NCBI GenBank assembly: GCA_001801485.1
Contig: MGXV01000024.1
Span: forward strand, 18,224 to 82,223
Origin: Gammaproteobacteria bacterium RIFCSPHIGHO2_12_FULL_37_14
GTDB taxonomy: Bacteria > Pseudomonadota > Gammaproteobacteria > DSM-16500
Reading direction: 5' to 3'
Length of the DNA stretch: 64,000 bases
Below, in pieces: positions 1-9,169 of the stretch. How positions within the stretch are numbered: position 1 is the first letter of the stretch; every line of letters starts with the position of its first letter. The notes below the pieces were generated by a model. It was not told the origin of the DNA, ran no database searches, and was given only the letters and a program-made list of their open reading frames with translations. The translations under genes were made by a program, and so were the position numbers.

Positions 1-1
1 T

Positions 2-403
2 AGTGTTTCAGGATCAACAGCAAGACCACTTATTGCTTTATTAGATTTTGATGCTTTTACTAACAACAATATATTTGATTTTAAAAGTGCGCAGATGATT
101 AGTAATTGTATTATGGGACTTTTTATTATTGCTGGGCACCATTCATACTATGAAGTGGCTGAAATCTATAATAGGCTCATTGATTATGTTGCGATTAATC
201 ATCCAGAGCAATTACCAAAAATCGTGAAAAACCAACCAGAAGAACAACTTCCTTATTTCAAACCTGGTTCTTATGAATCCTTTTTATATGAAAGTTACAG
301 GGAAAACATTATTGAGCAGGCAGGAGTGAAGGAACAACTTGAAAAAATAAATCTATTGGATATTAAAATTAAAGAAATGACCCGTGAATCGCCTCGTCCT
401 TAA
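2..403 (+). CDS. C-terminal part of an unknown protein (5' end outside window)
   Basis: The reading frame is open from the first bases of the window, so the 133 residues seen are the tail of a longer gene; the first in-frame ATG at 95 is probably internal. The sequence is mixed hydrophobic and charged, with a stretch GLFIIAGHHSYYEVAEIYN and a charged, proline-ending C-terminus (TRESPRP). I recognise no family. It converges on the glycosyltransferase gene that ends at 445, with about 40 bases between them and no clear terminator. In this type of genome an effector or other host-interaction protein is possible, but nothing here proves it. Confidence 0.55.
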   Translation, partial: SVSGSTARPLIALLDFDAFTNNNIFDFKSAQMISNCIMGLFIIAGHHSYYEVAEIYNRLIDYVAINHPEQLPKIVKNQPEEQLPYFKPGSYESFLYESYRENIIEQAGVKEQLEKINLLDIKIKEMTRESPRP

Positions 404-444
404 CTCTATCCTCTGTGTTCTCGTTCTCTCACTCTGAATAATGA

Positions 445-1611
445 CTAATGCTGTCGCCACACAAAAGCTGCGCTAATAACATAATTCCAAACGGCTCCCA
501 TTAGTGCACCACTAAACCCTGCAAACCACCAACTATTTCCGCTATCGTAAAACCAGCTAGCCACACCAACATTAGAAAACACACCGACACTGCAAACAAG
601 CTCAAAGCGAATCAAACCAGCAAAAAAATGTCTTCCTACAAGACGTAGATCAGCGTATGTCAATATATTGTTCATTGTGAAATTGCAAGCAATAACAAAA
701 AGTGTAGATAATGTCTGCGCCAAATTAAATTGAAGTCCATAACTTAAGCCAATGTTCAATATAACCAGATGTACGCCCAGACCAATCAATCCGACAAAGC
801 TAAATAAGAGAAAACGAGCAGAGATCACACCTGCTGTTAGCTTGCCAATGATCAGTGAAACAAAATCTAATGCGATTCGTGCATCAAGTTTACTTTTGCC
901 ATGTTCTCGTTTACGGAATGAATAAGGAATTTCGACAATGCGAAGATTCTGGCGTGCTGTGGTGATGATATCTAAAAGAATTTTAAATCCCTGTGTTCTG
1001 AGTGACGGTGCAAGTTCATCCATTAAAGTGCGGCGAATCATGAAAAACCCGCTCATGGGATCCGAAAGCGTAATGCCAAGAAAGCGACGTGTGACTAAAG
1101 TAGACCATCTGCTAAAACGCGCACGCCACACCGAAAGACTAGACAAAGAATCCGCTGTAACATAACGAGTTCCTACTGCAAGATCATCACCTGCCCGGAG
1201 TCGCTCTAACATAGGGATAAGGCATGATTCATCATGTTGCAAATCACCATCCATCACCGCTACATAAGATGCTTGGCTAGCCAATGCTCCTTCGAGAAAG
1301 GCGCCCGATAAACCGCGACGACCAATTCGTCGAATACACCTCACTCGGCGATCCTGTTTTCCTAGAGCACACACCAAAGCTGCTGTACCATCTGGAGAGT
1401 GATCATCGACAAATATGACTTCCCAATCGTATCCCTCTAATAGGTTTCGCAAACGTTCAATCAGTGGCAACACATTACGGCATTCATTAAAAGTTGGTAT
1501 CACAATAGTAAGCTCTGGCGCTGGCAGTTCAAGCGATGCTTGAGCAAAAATGTTACGATATTCTCCCACAGGACGGCTTAAATCAACGACTGATTCTATA
1601 ATATTTGTCAT
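445..1611 (-). CDS. GT2 polyprenol-phosphate glycosyltransferase with GtrA-like membrane domain
   Basis: The 388-residue protein has an N-terminal glycosyltransferase family 2 domain of the dolichol-phosphate-mannosyltransferase (DPM1) type. Visible motifs are IPTFNE (38-43), VDDHSPDGT (68-76) and the metal-binding MDGDLQHD (120-127). From about residue 265 the C-terminal third has four hydrophobic segments typical of a GtrA-like domain. Enzymes of this design usually move a sugar from a nucleotide-sugar to polyprenyl phosphate at the inner membrane, for glycosylation of lipid A, LPS or protein. Donor and acceptor cannot be told from sequence. It lies 63 bases downstream of glmS on the same strand and may be the last gene of that unit. 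No good ribosome site precedes the ATG. Confidence 0.85.
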   Translation of the reverse strand: MTNIIESVVDLSRPVGEYRNIFAQASLELPAPELTIVIPTFNECRNVLPLIERLRNLLEGYDWEVIFVDDHSPDGTAALVCALGKQDRRVRCIRRIGRRGLSGAFLEGALASQASYVAVMDGDLQHDESCLIPMLERLRAGDDLAVGTRYVTADSLSSLSVWRARFSRWSTLVTRRFLGITLSDPMSGFFMIRRTLMDELAPSLRTQGFKILLDIITTARQNLRIVEIPYSFRKREHGKSKLDARIALDFVSLIIGKLTAGVISARFLLFSFVGLIGLGVHLVILNIGLSYGLQFNLAQTLSTLFVIACNFTMNNILTYADLRLVGRHFFAGLIRFELVCSVGVFSNVGVASWFYDSGNSWWFAGFSGALMGAVWNYVISAAFVWRQH

Positions 1612-1674
1612 GTCATGGTCTGCCCATCTTGCTTCTAGCCCGACGAATAAACGATTACATCACAACATTCAGCT

Positions 1675-3513
1675 TTACTCGACTGTCACCGATTTTGCTA
1701 AATTTCGTGGTTGATCGACATCAGTGCCTTTGAGAACAGCAACGTGATAAGCAAGAAGTTGTAAGGGAATAGTATATAAAATAGGAGTTAATAGCGGATG
1801 AATCGCTGGCATAGCAATAATATGAGCATCAACAAATGCTTCTTGTTGAAAGACTTCAACTTGGTCTGTCAAAATAAACAATCTACCACCACGCGTGCGT
1901 ACTTCTTGTAAATTAGAAAGATTTTTTTCTAGTAAGCCATCGCCAGGGATAGTAGCAATGACTGGCATGTTATTATCCACTAAGGCGAGTGGGCCATGCT
2001 TCAATTCCCCTGAAGAATAACCTTCTGCATGAATATAAGATATTTCTTTCATTTTCAATGCACCTTCAAGTGCGATTGGATAGAGTGCGCCACGACTAAT
2101 AAATAAAGCATGTTCTTTATCAGTAAAAAATCGTGCCCACTCCGTAATGACGGTATCTTTTTGTAAAACTTTTTGAATTAAACCGGGTAATGCTTGCAGT
2201 TGCTCCACTAATTTCATTTCTAGTTGCTGATCTAACCCGCGTTTTCTCCGTAAAGTAAGCGCAAATAAAAGTAGCGCAATGAGCTGTGTCACAAATGCTT
2301 TAGTGGATGCCACACCAATTTCAACGCCAGCGCGTGTGAGAAAATGTAAATTTGCTTCGCGCATCATGGTACTACCAGGCACATTACAAATCACTAAACT
2401 ACTGAGATAATCCAGTCGCTTTGCCAAACGTAAAGCTGCTAAGGAATCAGCTGTCTCACCTGATTGTGATAAGGTAACAAATAAACTATTTTTGGATTGA
2501 GCAATGTCGCGATAGCGAAACTCGCTGGCTACTTCAATAGAGCAAGGAATTTGTGCTAAGGATTCAATCCAATAACGCGCTACCATTGCTGCATGGTAGC
2601 TGGTACCACAAGCTACTAATTGTATATGTTGAGCAGCATCAAGCACGGCTTCTGCTTGAGAACCAAATATTGCTGGTAACACATGATCTTTTGTTATCCG
2701 ACCCTCTAAACATAGATTAACCGCATTGGGTTGCTCCATAATTTCTTTTTTCATGTAATGTCGATATTCACCACGCTCCACTGCATCTACATTGATCGAC
2801 AAACAATGTTGTTCTCGTGCCGTGTGTTGATGCGCTTTGTCATAAATAGCAACCGCATCCAGTGTCAAATCTGCAATATCGTGGTCTTCAAGATAAATAA
2901 ATTGTTGCGTCACGGATAATAACGCTAGGGGATCAGAAGCCAGAAAGTTTTCGCCTTGACCTCTACCAATCACCAATGGTGCTCCTTGTCGCACACCAAT
3001 GATACGTGCTGGATAATCTGTAGAAAAAATGCCCAAAGCATAGGCGCCTTCCAATTCATTGGCTGCGGCACGAACAGCTAGCAATAAGTCATTTGATTGA
3101 GTGAAATGATAGTGAATAAGGTGAACAGCTGTTTCGGTGTCCGTCTCAGAAAGAAATTGATACCCTTGGTTGATCAGTTTCTTTCGTAAAATCAAATGAT
3201 TTTCAATAATACCATTATGAACAAGAGCAATTTTGTCATGCGAAACAAAAGGGTGAGCATTTTGTTCAGACGGTGCCCCATGTGTCGCCCACCGCGTATG
3301 AGCAATCCCCATATAAGCTTGTAACGGCTGCGCATTCAGAGCTATCTCAAGTTCTCGCACTTTGCCAGCAACGCGTAAACGTTTAAGCTGAAATTCACTA
3401 TCAATCACAGCCATACCCGCTGAATCATACCCGCGATATTCGAGTTTTTTTAAGCCATCGATCAACAATCTTTCGATTGGCCGTTTAGCCACTGCACCGA
3501 CGATACCACACAT
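1675..3513 (-). CDS. glmS: glutamine--fructose-6-phosphate aminotransferase (isomerizing)
   Basis: GlmS converts fructose-6-phosphate and glutamine to glucosamine-6-phosphate, the first step towards UDP-GlcNAc for peptidoglycan and lipid A. The 612-residue length is normal. The protein starts MCGIVGAV with the N-terminal nucleophile Cys2 of class II glutamine amidotransferases, carries EYRGYDSAG near residue 26, and has two SIS sugar-isomerase domains (CGTSYHA and SQSGETADS in the first). It ends in AKSVTVE, the usual GlmS tail. glmU lies two genes upstream on the same strand, with an unknown coiled-coil gene between. I saw no glmS ribozyme-like leader, though the gap is too short to expect one. 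Confidence 0.98.
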   Translation of the reverse strand: MCGIVGAVAKRPIERLLIDGLKKLEYRGYDSAGMAVIDSEFQLKRLRVAGKVRELEIALNAQPLQAYMGIAHTRWATHGAPSEQNAHPFVSHDKIALVHNGIIENHLILRKKLINQGYQFLSETDTETAVHLIHYHFTQSNDLLLAVRAAANELEGAYALGIFSTDYPARIIGVRQGAPLVIGRGQGENFLASDPLALLSVTQQFIYLEDHDIADLTLDAVAIYDKAHQHTAREQHCLSINVDAVERGEYRHYMKKEIMEQPNAVNLCLEGRITKDHVLPAIFGSQAEAVLDAAQHIQLVACGTSYHAAMVARYWIESLAQIPCSIEVASEFRYRDIAQSKNSLFVTLSQSGETADSLAALRLAKRLDYLSSLVICNVPGSTMMREANLHFLTRAGVEIGVASTKAFVTQLIALLLFALTLRRKRGLDQQLEMKLVEQLQALPGLIQKVLQKDTVITEWARFFTDKEHALFISRGALYPIALEGALKMKEISYIHAEGYSSGELKHGPLALVDNNMPVIATIPGDGLLEKNLSNLQEVRTRGGRLFILTDQVEVFQQEAFVDAHIIAMPAIHPLLTPILYTIPLQLLAYHVAVLKGTDVDQPRNLAKSVTVE

Positions 3514-3589
3514 AAAGGCTTAGTCCTTGATGAAATTACCCGAATTATAGTGGGAATCGGAATAGATGGGAAGAAGAGCCGTTGTTCTG

Positions 3590-4846
3590 CTATCGTCCAG
3601 GCTTTGACTGCACTTCTTGCCGGTATTGTTGCGTCTGATTAATCATATGTTCTAACGTTTTACTTTTTACTGTAGTGATTTCAGTTTTTTTAAGAGAAAA
3701 TTCTCTATCTTGGATCATCCGTAACATATCACGCGGTGTGTTTGCCGCTGTTAAAGAAAGCGTTGGCCGTTCTTTCTCCAACACTGATAAAAAAGCTTGT
3801 TTCAATGCTTGCTTGGTTTGCTCACTACCTGTCAATTCATTTTGATAACGACTCATCAATTTTGTGATCAGTTGCTCAGCTATATTGTCTCTTACATTTT
3901 CATCTCTGCTCTCTAGCGTTTTAGGATGGCTTTTCCAGGCAACTCTAGCTTGATGCTTCACATCTTCTAGAATATTCTTTGTCTTATCCCTTGTTAAGCC
4001 AAAATCTTTCATGATTGTATCCGCTAATAGGCTATAAAATGCTTCATGTTTATTCTTAAAAGAGCTTGTTTGCTGATGGAGGCTATCCATTTTTTGGTAT
4101 TGCAAAGCAACTATCTTACCTTCTAGTAGTGAAGCATTTTCATCACCCCCTGTATATCTAGCTACTTTCATTCCTGAAGATAAATTACTTTTGCTTTGCA
4201 TAACGGTAAGCATTTGATCTCGTTCTTCTTGAGTTTTTAATTGATTATATATCTCAAGAAGATCTGGACGATATTCGAAAACATGTTTTGAAATATCTGA
4301 TTGTGCCTGAGCTAACTGCTGCATTTTGGCTTCAGTGAGCTGAATCACTTGACCATCTGGCGTGGTTAACTGAAGACCAGCTGCTTCAAGATCCGTTTTG
4401 AAATCTTTCCAAGAAAGCAAAGCATTTTCTTTTCTTTCTTTTTGCCACTTTTCGTAAAAAAGATTTTGTTCCTTGCTTAACTCATCATATTGCTTATCTA
4501 AGGATGCTAAATCTTTCTTTAATTCTTCTATTGTTTTCAAACCTGAGGATGTCTCAATGGTAGTCTCTTTCGGTAAGGCATCTAGATATTCCCAGTGTTC
4601 CGCTTCTTTGATAGCGATTTCCTGTTGTTTTAGTTTAAATTCCTGTTCTTTTTTTTCATCTTCGCGCAACATCACGATAAACAAACGTTCTATATATTTT
4701 TCAAACTCTTTTTCCTTCGCAATGGATAATTGCACAGCATCGAAAAAATCTTTGCCTTCCAGTGTATTCGGATTCAGTAAGTTACGCACATATTCCGTTA
4801 CTGTTGGATACATTGATTCGAGTGAGTTTACTGCTGTTTTAGCCAT
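3590..4846 (-). CDS. unknown coiled-coil protein between glmU and glmS
   Basis: The protein is about 418 residues, highly charged and almost entirely predicted helical. A Glu/Lys/Gln-rich region at about 50-150 looks like coiled coil (EELKKDLASLDKQYDEL). There is no signal peptide or membrane segment and I recognise no family. The start chosen is the ATG at 4846, because AAGGGA lies five bases before it; a GTG at 4858 is an in-frame alternative. It follows the glmU stop by about 20 bases, so it is probably co-transcribed with glmU and glmS. Its lack of similarity to sugar enzymes and its helical make-up resemble secreted effectors of Legionellales, but this is only an analogy. Confidence 0.75.
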   Translation of the reverse strand: MAKTAVNSLESMYPTVTEYVRNLLNPNTLEGKDFFDAVQLSIAKEKEFEKYIERLFIVMLREDEKKEQEFKLKQQEIAIKEAEHWEYLDALPKETTIETSSGLKTIEELKKDLASLDKQYDELSKEQNLFYEKWQKERKENALLSWKDFKTDLEAAGLQLTTPDGQVIQLTEAKMQQLAQAQSDISKHVFEYRPDLLEIYNQLKTQEERDQMLTVMQSKSNLSSGMKVARYTGGDENASLLEGKIVALQYQKMDSLHQQTSSFKNKHEAFYSLLADTIMKDFGLTRDKTKNILEDVKHQARVAWKSHPKTLESRDENVRDNIAEQLITKLMSRYQNELTGSEQTKQALKQAFLSVLEKERPTLSLTAANTPRDMLRMIQDREFSLKKTEITTVKSKTLEHMINQTQQYRQEVQSKPGR

Positions 4847-4865
4847 TATTCCCTTCACCTCATTA

Positions 4866-6215
4866 TTAATTTTCTTTGCTGCGCTGTTCCAATTTATGGG
4901 TCAATGTTAATTGATGCGGCGGAACATTTTTTGTCACGGTGGAGCCTGCTCCCAATACCGCTCCTTCGCCTATCGTCACAGGGGCTACTAATTGGGTATC
5001 TGAACCAATAAAAGCGCCATCGCCAATAATGGTTTTATGTTTATTTACGCCATCGTAGTTGCAAGTAATCGTTCCTGCACCTATATTGACACTCTTACCG
5101 ATTTCACAATCGCCAATATAACTTAAATGGTTTATTTTGGTTTTTTCATCTACTGTGCTATTTTTTAATTCTACAAAATTTCCTACGTGGACTTGTGCAG
5201 CCAATACGGTGCCGGGCCGCAGTCGTGCAAAAGGCCCCACGATACAATTTGCGGAAACTACTGCGCCATCTATCATACTATTTGCTTTTATTTCTACAGA
5301 CTCCCCTAAGGTAACATTGCGTAAAATAGTATTGGGTCCAATGATACAATGATCGCCTATCACGACTTTGCCTTCTAATATCACATTGACATCAATTCTT
5401 ACATCCTGACCAATCACAACATCCCCTCGAATATCAAAACGAGAGGGATCACTTAAAAATACACCTTGTCGCAAAAATTTTTCAGCTTGCTGTCGTTGAT
5501 AAAAACGCTCGAGGTGCGCAAGTTGCATACCATCATTCACCCCCAAAACTTCTTCGGGAATAACGGGCTCTACCGTATGAATGTGTTTATTGTCTTGTAC
5601 TGCACGAGCAATAATATCGGTTAAATAATATTCTTTTTGCGTATTATTATTTTTCAGTTCCGGTAACCATTTTTTTAAATTTTTCGCTGGGAAAAAATAA
5701 ATACCCGAATTAATTTCATCAATTAATTGCTCTTCTTGGGTAGCATCTTTTTCTTCTATGATACCAATTACCTGATTCTGTAAATTGCGTTTTACTCGTC
5801 CGTATCCCATTGGATGATAAACGCGTGCCGTCAGCATACCAATCGCATCATCAGGTGTAGTCGTCATCAGTTGATTTAATGTTTCTACCGAAATTAATGG
5901 TACATCCCCGTATAAGACTAACACATGATCCTCATCAGAAATTTCTGGCAATGCTTGTAATAATGCATGAGCCGTACCTAATTGCTCCTTTTGCTCTACC
6001 CAAGTAATAGGAACATGAGCAAAGGCCTGACGCACCGGCTGTCCTTGCTGGCTAATCACCACAATGGGTGGTCTAGCTATTTCCAACGAGCCCACTGTCT
6101 TCATAACATGTTTCAGTAATGATTCCCCTGCAAGGCGATGCAATACCTTAGACTCGCGAGATTTCATGCGCTTCCCTTCACCCGCTGCCAAGATAACAAT
6201 ACATATCGATTTCAT
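4866..6215 (-). CDS. glmU: bifunctional UDP-GlcNAc pyrophosphorylase / GlcN-1-P acetyltransferase
   Basis: GlmU acetylates glucosamine-1-phosphate and then couples it to UTP, giving UDP-GlcNAc. The 449-residue protein has the N-terminal nucleotidyltransferase signature LAAGEGKRMKSRESKVLH (about 9-26) and an uridylyltransferase core with LYGDVPL. The C-terminal half is a left-handed beta-helix of hexapeptide repeats (for example VVIGDHCIIGPNTI and GDCEIGKSVNIGAGT). Length is typical. Its ATG overlaps the end of the HD-domain gene by four bases, which suggests translational coupling, and the coiled-coil gene and glmS follow. Confidence 0.98.
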   Translation of the reverse strand: MKSICIVILAAGEGKRMKSRESKVLHRLAGESLLKHVMKTVGSLEIARPPIVVISQQGQPVRQAFAHVPITWVEQKEQLGTAHALLQALPEISDEDHVLVLYGDVPLISVETLNQLMTTTPDDAIGMLTARVYHPMGYGRVKRNLQNQVIGIIEEKDATQEEQLIDEINSGIYFFPAKNLKKWLPELKNNNTQKEYYLTDIIARAVQDNKHIHTVEPVIPEEVLGVNDGMQLAHLERFYQRQQAEKFLRQGVFLSDPSRFDIRGDVVIGQDVRIDVNVILEGKVVIGDHCIIGPNTILRNVTLGESVEIKANSMIDGAVVSANCIVGPFARLRPGTVLAAQVHVGNFVELKNSTVDEKTKINHLSYIGDCEIGKSVNIGAGTITCNYDGVNKHKTIIGDGAFIGSDTQLVAPVTIGEGAVLGAGSTVTKNVPPHQLTLTHKLEQRSKEN

Positions 6216-7588
6216 GGTTTTATCTCTTGTATACTCGTCAATTTTTCAATTAGGATGATAATCGGCTTATCATCCACAATCATCTTATCAATAGCAAGAA
6301 ATGCCGTATGCTCCAGTTTATCTGAAATAGCATGAATCATGATGGAATAAGAACCAATAGATTTGACTTGGCCATGCTCATTCACTACCCAAATTGGATC
6401 ATCTTCACCACTATAGGAGCGATGTGGCGTTTGAATTAACAATAATTGCCAATCAGCATATTGAGGATAATTAAGCTTAAACTCGCTTAATTCTTGCTCA
6501 ATTTGTTTAAGATCCATTTGATCTAAGCGTAAAATTTTTGGCATTTTTCTCTGCCAAAGACGTTTAGCAATCTGTACTGCCGCATGTGAATCACTCGAAC
6601 TAGATAGATTTTTGATCAAACTAAACACGTCATCATCGACAAGTTCTCGATAGTTTCTATAATTGGCATGAAGAAATGCTCGTTTATAAGTTTCTTGATC
6701 GACTGAACTTCCCAACCCCTGATTAAATAGATGTGCAGCCACTAAAAATTGACCCAAACGAGTCTGACGAATGGCTGTGAATAATGGGTAATCTAAGAGA
6801 TTGTGAGCCAGTTCTGCGAGTAATCGAACCAATAAACATTCTAAAGCTAATTTCTTTTGAGAATGATAAATATTGCGCGTCATTAAGCGTCTAGCCATTA
6901 AATAATGCTCAACCACCCCAGTTCCTTTATGAGTAATACCTAATCGTTTGCCATTTTTTGATTCCACAATAGCAAGGCAATGCAACATCCAGTGAAAATC
7001 AAATTCTCCATATCTTACTCCGCAAAAATGGCTGTCTCGTAATAAATAATCTAAGCGATCGGCATCTAATTGTGATGAGACGATGTCAGCTAATACACGT
7101 TTAACCACCGGCCGATGCATAATCATATTTTCAATATATTGGAATTTTTCTGTCGTTAGGTGATAACCAGGATTCATTTCATTATATGTTTCGAAAAATT
7201 CATTTGTTCTGTAATCAGCAAGAAAATAAGGGGTCCAATCTTCATGAAGAATCAACTTATTAATAAATATTCCTTCAAATGCATGTGAAAATGGACCATG
7301 CCCAATATCATGCAAAAGACAAGCGATCATCACCAGTTGTCGTTCTTCTTCCGCTAAACCTATTTTCTGAGCAATTTGACTGCCTAAATAACAACAACCA
7401 AGACTATGATTAAAACGGCTATGAACTGCTCCAGGAAAAATAAAATCGCCTAAGCCAAGTTGTTTTACATATCGTAGGCGTTGGAAATTTGGGCTATCAA
7501 TAAAAGGTTTTACCCATTTATCTTCTGTCGTCGTAAATTGCATTGTGCCATGGACGGGATCTTTGATAACGTGATAAACATTGTTCAT
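6212..7588 (-). CDS. HD-domain phosphohydrolase (SAMHD1/dGTPase-like superfamily)
   Basis: The 458-residue protein shows the HD-superfamily metal site: HSRFNHSLG (56-64), LLHDIGHGPFSHAFEG (about 91-106, with the HD pair at 93-94) and a later Asp in SQLDADRLDYLLRDS. The arrangement matches the YdhJ/SAMHD1-like group of HD phosphohydrolases, some of which hydrolyse dNTPs; the exact substrate cannot be assigned. It sits between thpR (stop three bases before its ATG) and glmU (four-base overlap), so it is translated in a tight operon. The ribosome site is weak, which fits coupling to thpR. Confidence 0.9.
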   Translation of the reverse strand: MNNVYHVIKDPVHGTMQFTTTEDKWVKPFIDSPNFQRLRYVKQLGLGDFIFPGAVHSRFNHSLGCCYLGSQIAQKIGLAEEERQLVMIACLLHDIGHGPFSHAFEGIFINKLILHEDWTPYFLADYRTNEFFETYNEMNPGYHLTTEKFQYIENMIMHRPVVKRVLADIVSSQLDADRLDYLLRDSHFCGVRYGEFDFHWMLHCLAIVESKNGKRLGITHKGTGVVEHYLMARRLMTRNIYHSQKKLALECLLVRLLAELAHNLLDYPLFTAIRQTRLGQFLVAAHLFNQGLGSSVDQETYKRAFLHANYRNYRELVDDDVFSLIKNLSSSSDSHAAVQIAKRLWQRKMPKILRLDQMDLKQIEQELSEFKLNYPQYADWQLLLIQTPHRSYSGEDDPIWVVNEHGQVKSIGSYSIMIHAISDKLEHTAFLAIDKMIVDDKPIIILIEKLTSIQEIKP

Positions 7589-7591
7589 GGT

Positions 7592-8173
7592 TTATGCGCC
7601 TATAAAATTAATTCTCTCCAGAACTCTATATCTGGAGCCTTCTGGTAAGGGTTCACTACGAAATAATATCACTTCATTGATATCCATTGCTTCCACAGAA
7701 AAATTCCGACAATCCGCCAGAAAATTCAAATTAATATCATGTGGATGCTTAATTCGACCGAGCGTCAAATGTGCTCGAAACGGACGCTGTTCCAATTCAT
7801 AATTGGATGCTTTTATCCCGTGTCCAATCAATGCCGAAAGTTGTGTTAAATTTTCTTGCGAAATGACCTTTAATACAATGACTCTTGGCCGATAAGGATT
7901 AGGAAAAAGCTCCAAACCATCGAATATCAATTTTACTGATTTTACCTTATCTTGAAGTTGATCCCGTACATTTTGTATCAGTCTATCCAGATGCTCTGAA
8001 TGTACTTCGGGTAAAAATTGCAACGTGATATGTAGGTTTTCTAATATTGACCAACGAATAGCATTAGTTTTTGACTTTTTCTTAAGCATATTAATCAAAT
8101 TGCCTATTTGCTGCTTCACTGTTGCAGAAAGATCAATCGCAAAAAAAATGCGTATGAAAGGTGGTAATGTCAT
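7592..8173 (-). CDS. thpR: RNA 2',3'-cyclic phosphodiesterase (LigT/ThpR family)
   Basis: The 193-residue protein belongs to the 2H phosphoesterase superfamily. It carries the two H-x-T motifs HITLQF and HLTLGR, about 80 residues apart, which form the active site that opens 2',3'-cyclic phosphate RNA ends. Length is close to E. coli ThpR. The start is well supported by AGGAG seven bases before the ATG. It is the first gene of the minus-strand unit running to glmS and is divergent from parB, with about 50 bases between the two starts. Confidence 0.92.
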   Translation of the reverse strand: MTLPPFIRIFFAIDLSATVKQQIGNLINMLKKKSKTNAIRWSILENLHITLQFLPEVHSEHLDRLIQNVRDQLQDKVKSVKLIFDGLELFPNPYRPRVIVLKVISQENLTQLSALIGHGIKASNYELEQRPFRAHLTLGRIKHPHDINLNFLADCRNFSVEAMDINEVILFRSEPLPEGSRYRVLERINFIGA

Positions 8174-8225
8174 TCCATTTCTCCTGGTGTTTGATTATCA
8201 TGACATATCAATATAGGATTCCATT

Positions 8226-9089
8226 ATGGTAAAAAAACGCGGCCTGGGTAAATCATTGGATGCTTTACTTGCTTACACAGAAACGGCAAATCCTAATAGT
8301 ACCGAAAATAAGTCTTCTGATAAATTAACTCTACTGTCAATTAATCAAATTCAACGCGGCAAATATCAACCAAGACGTGAAATAGATCCTCAAGCCCTAG
8401 AACAATTAGCTCAATCCATACGCGCACAAGGAATTCTGCAACCACTGATTGTACGCCCCGTGGGTGATAAATATGAGATTATTGCTGGCGAAAGACGATG
8501 GCGTGCCGCTCAGTTAGCTGAGCTTTCCGAAGTGCCAGTCATTATTCGATACGTACCGGATGAAGCAGCCAGTGCTATTGCATTGATTGAAAATATTCAA
8601 CGTGAAAATTTAAATCCGATTGAAGAAGCCATTGCTTTAGAACGATTGCTCGAAGAGTTTGGCATGACTCATCAACAAGTTGCTGATGCCATTGGCAAAT
8701 CTCGTACTAGTGTCACCAATTTGTTACGTTTATTAGTCTTACCTGAAGAAGTAAAAAGTATGTTAGATCGAGGTTTGCTTGAAATGGGCCATGCTCGCAC
8801 ATTAATCACCTTGCCTGTAGCAGTGCAGCATGAAACTGCCAAGATAATTGTTAATCGCAAGTTATCGGTTCGCGAAACAGAAAATCTTGTGCGTCGCTTA
8901 CAATCGCCTGAACTTCTCGATAAACAGAAATCACTCGATCCAGATCTTTTACACTTGCAAGAACAATTATCGAATCAACTTAAATTACGAGTAGCCATTC
9001 ATTGTAATGCGAAAGGTAAGGGAAAATTGGTGATCCATTATCGCAGTTTAGCTGAACTAAATGGTTTGCTAGCTCAATTTGAATCTTAA
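8226..9089 (+). CDS. parB: chromosome-partitioning protein ParB
   Basis: The 287-residue protein begins with the ParA-interacting motif GLGKSLDALL (6-15). It has the ParB/Spo0J nuclease-like domain with GERRWRAA (88-95), then box II IENIQRENLNPIEEA and a helix-turn-helix segment (MTHQQVADAIGKSRTSVTNLLRL region). It binds parS sites near the origin and acts with the ATPase ParA in chromosome segregation. A fair ribosome site (AGGATT) lies upstream. Unusually parA is not next to it; the upstream neighbour is divergent thpR and the downstream neighbour is a convergent glucoamylase. Confidence 0.97.
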   Translation: MVKKRGLGKSLDALLAYTETANPNSTENKSSDKLTLLSINQIQRGKYQPRREIDPQALEQLAQSIRAQGILQPLIVRPVGDKYEIIAGERRWRAAQLAELSEVPVIIRYVPDEAASAIALIENIQRENLNPIEEAIALERLLEEFGMTHQQVADAIGKSRTSVTNLLRLLVLPEEVKSMLDRGLLEMGHARTLITLPVAVQHETAKIIVNRKLSVRETENLVRRLQSPELLDKQKSLDPDLLHLQEQLSNQLKLRVAIHCNAKGKGKLVIHYRSLAELNGLLAQFES

Positions 9090-9169
9090 GCATTCACGCC
9101 TAACAATTTTCGTCATCATTCACGAGGCTATAGTTAACTAGCGAAAACGTTCCGGGGGAGAATTTTCGT

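Noticed and set aside
9120..9168. CGAAAA-TTTTCG pairing as a terminator between parB and the glucoamylase gene
   Set aside because: The stem is only six pairs with a long loop and no T-run.
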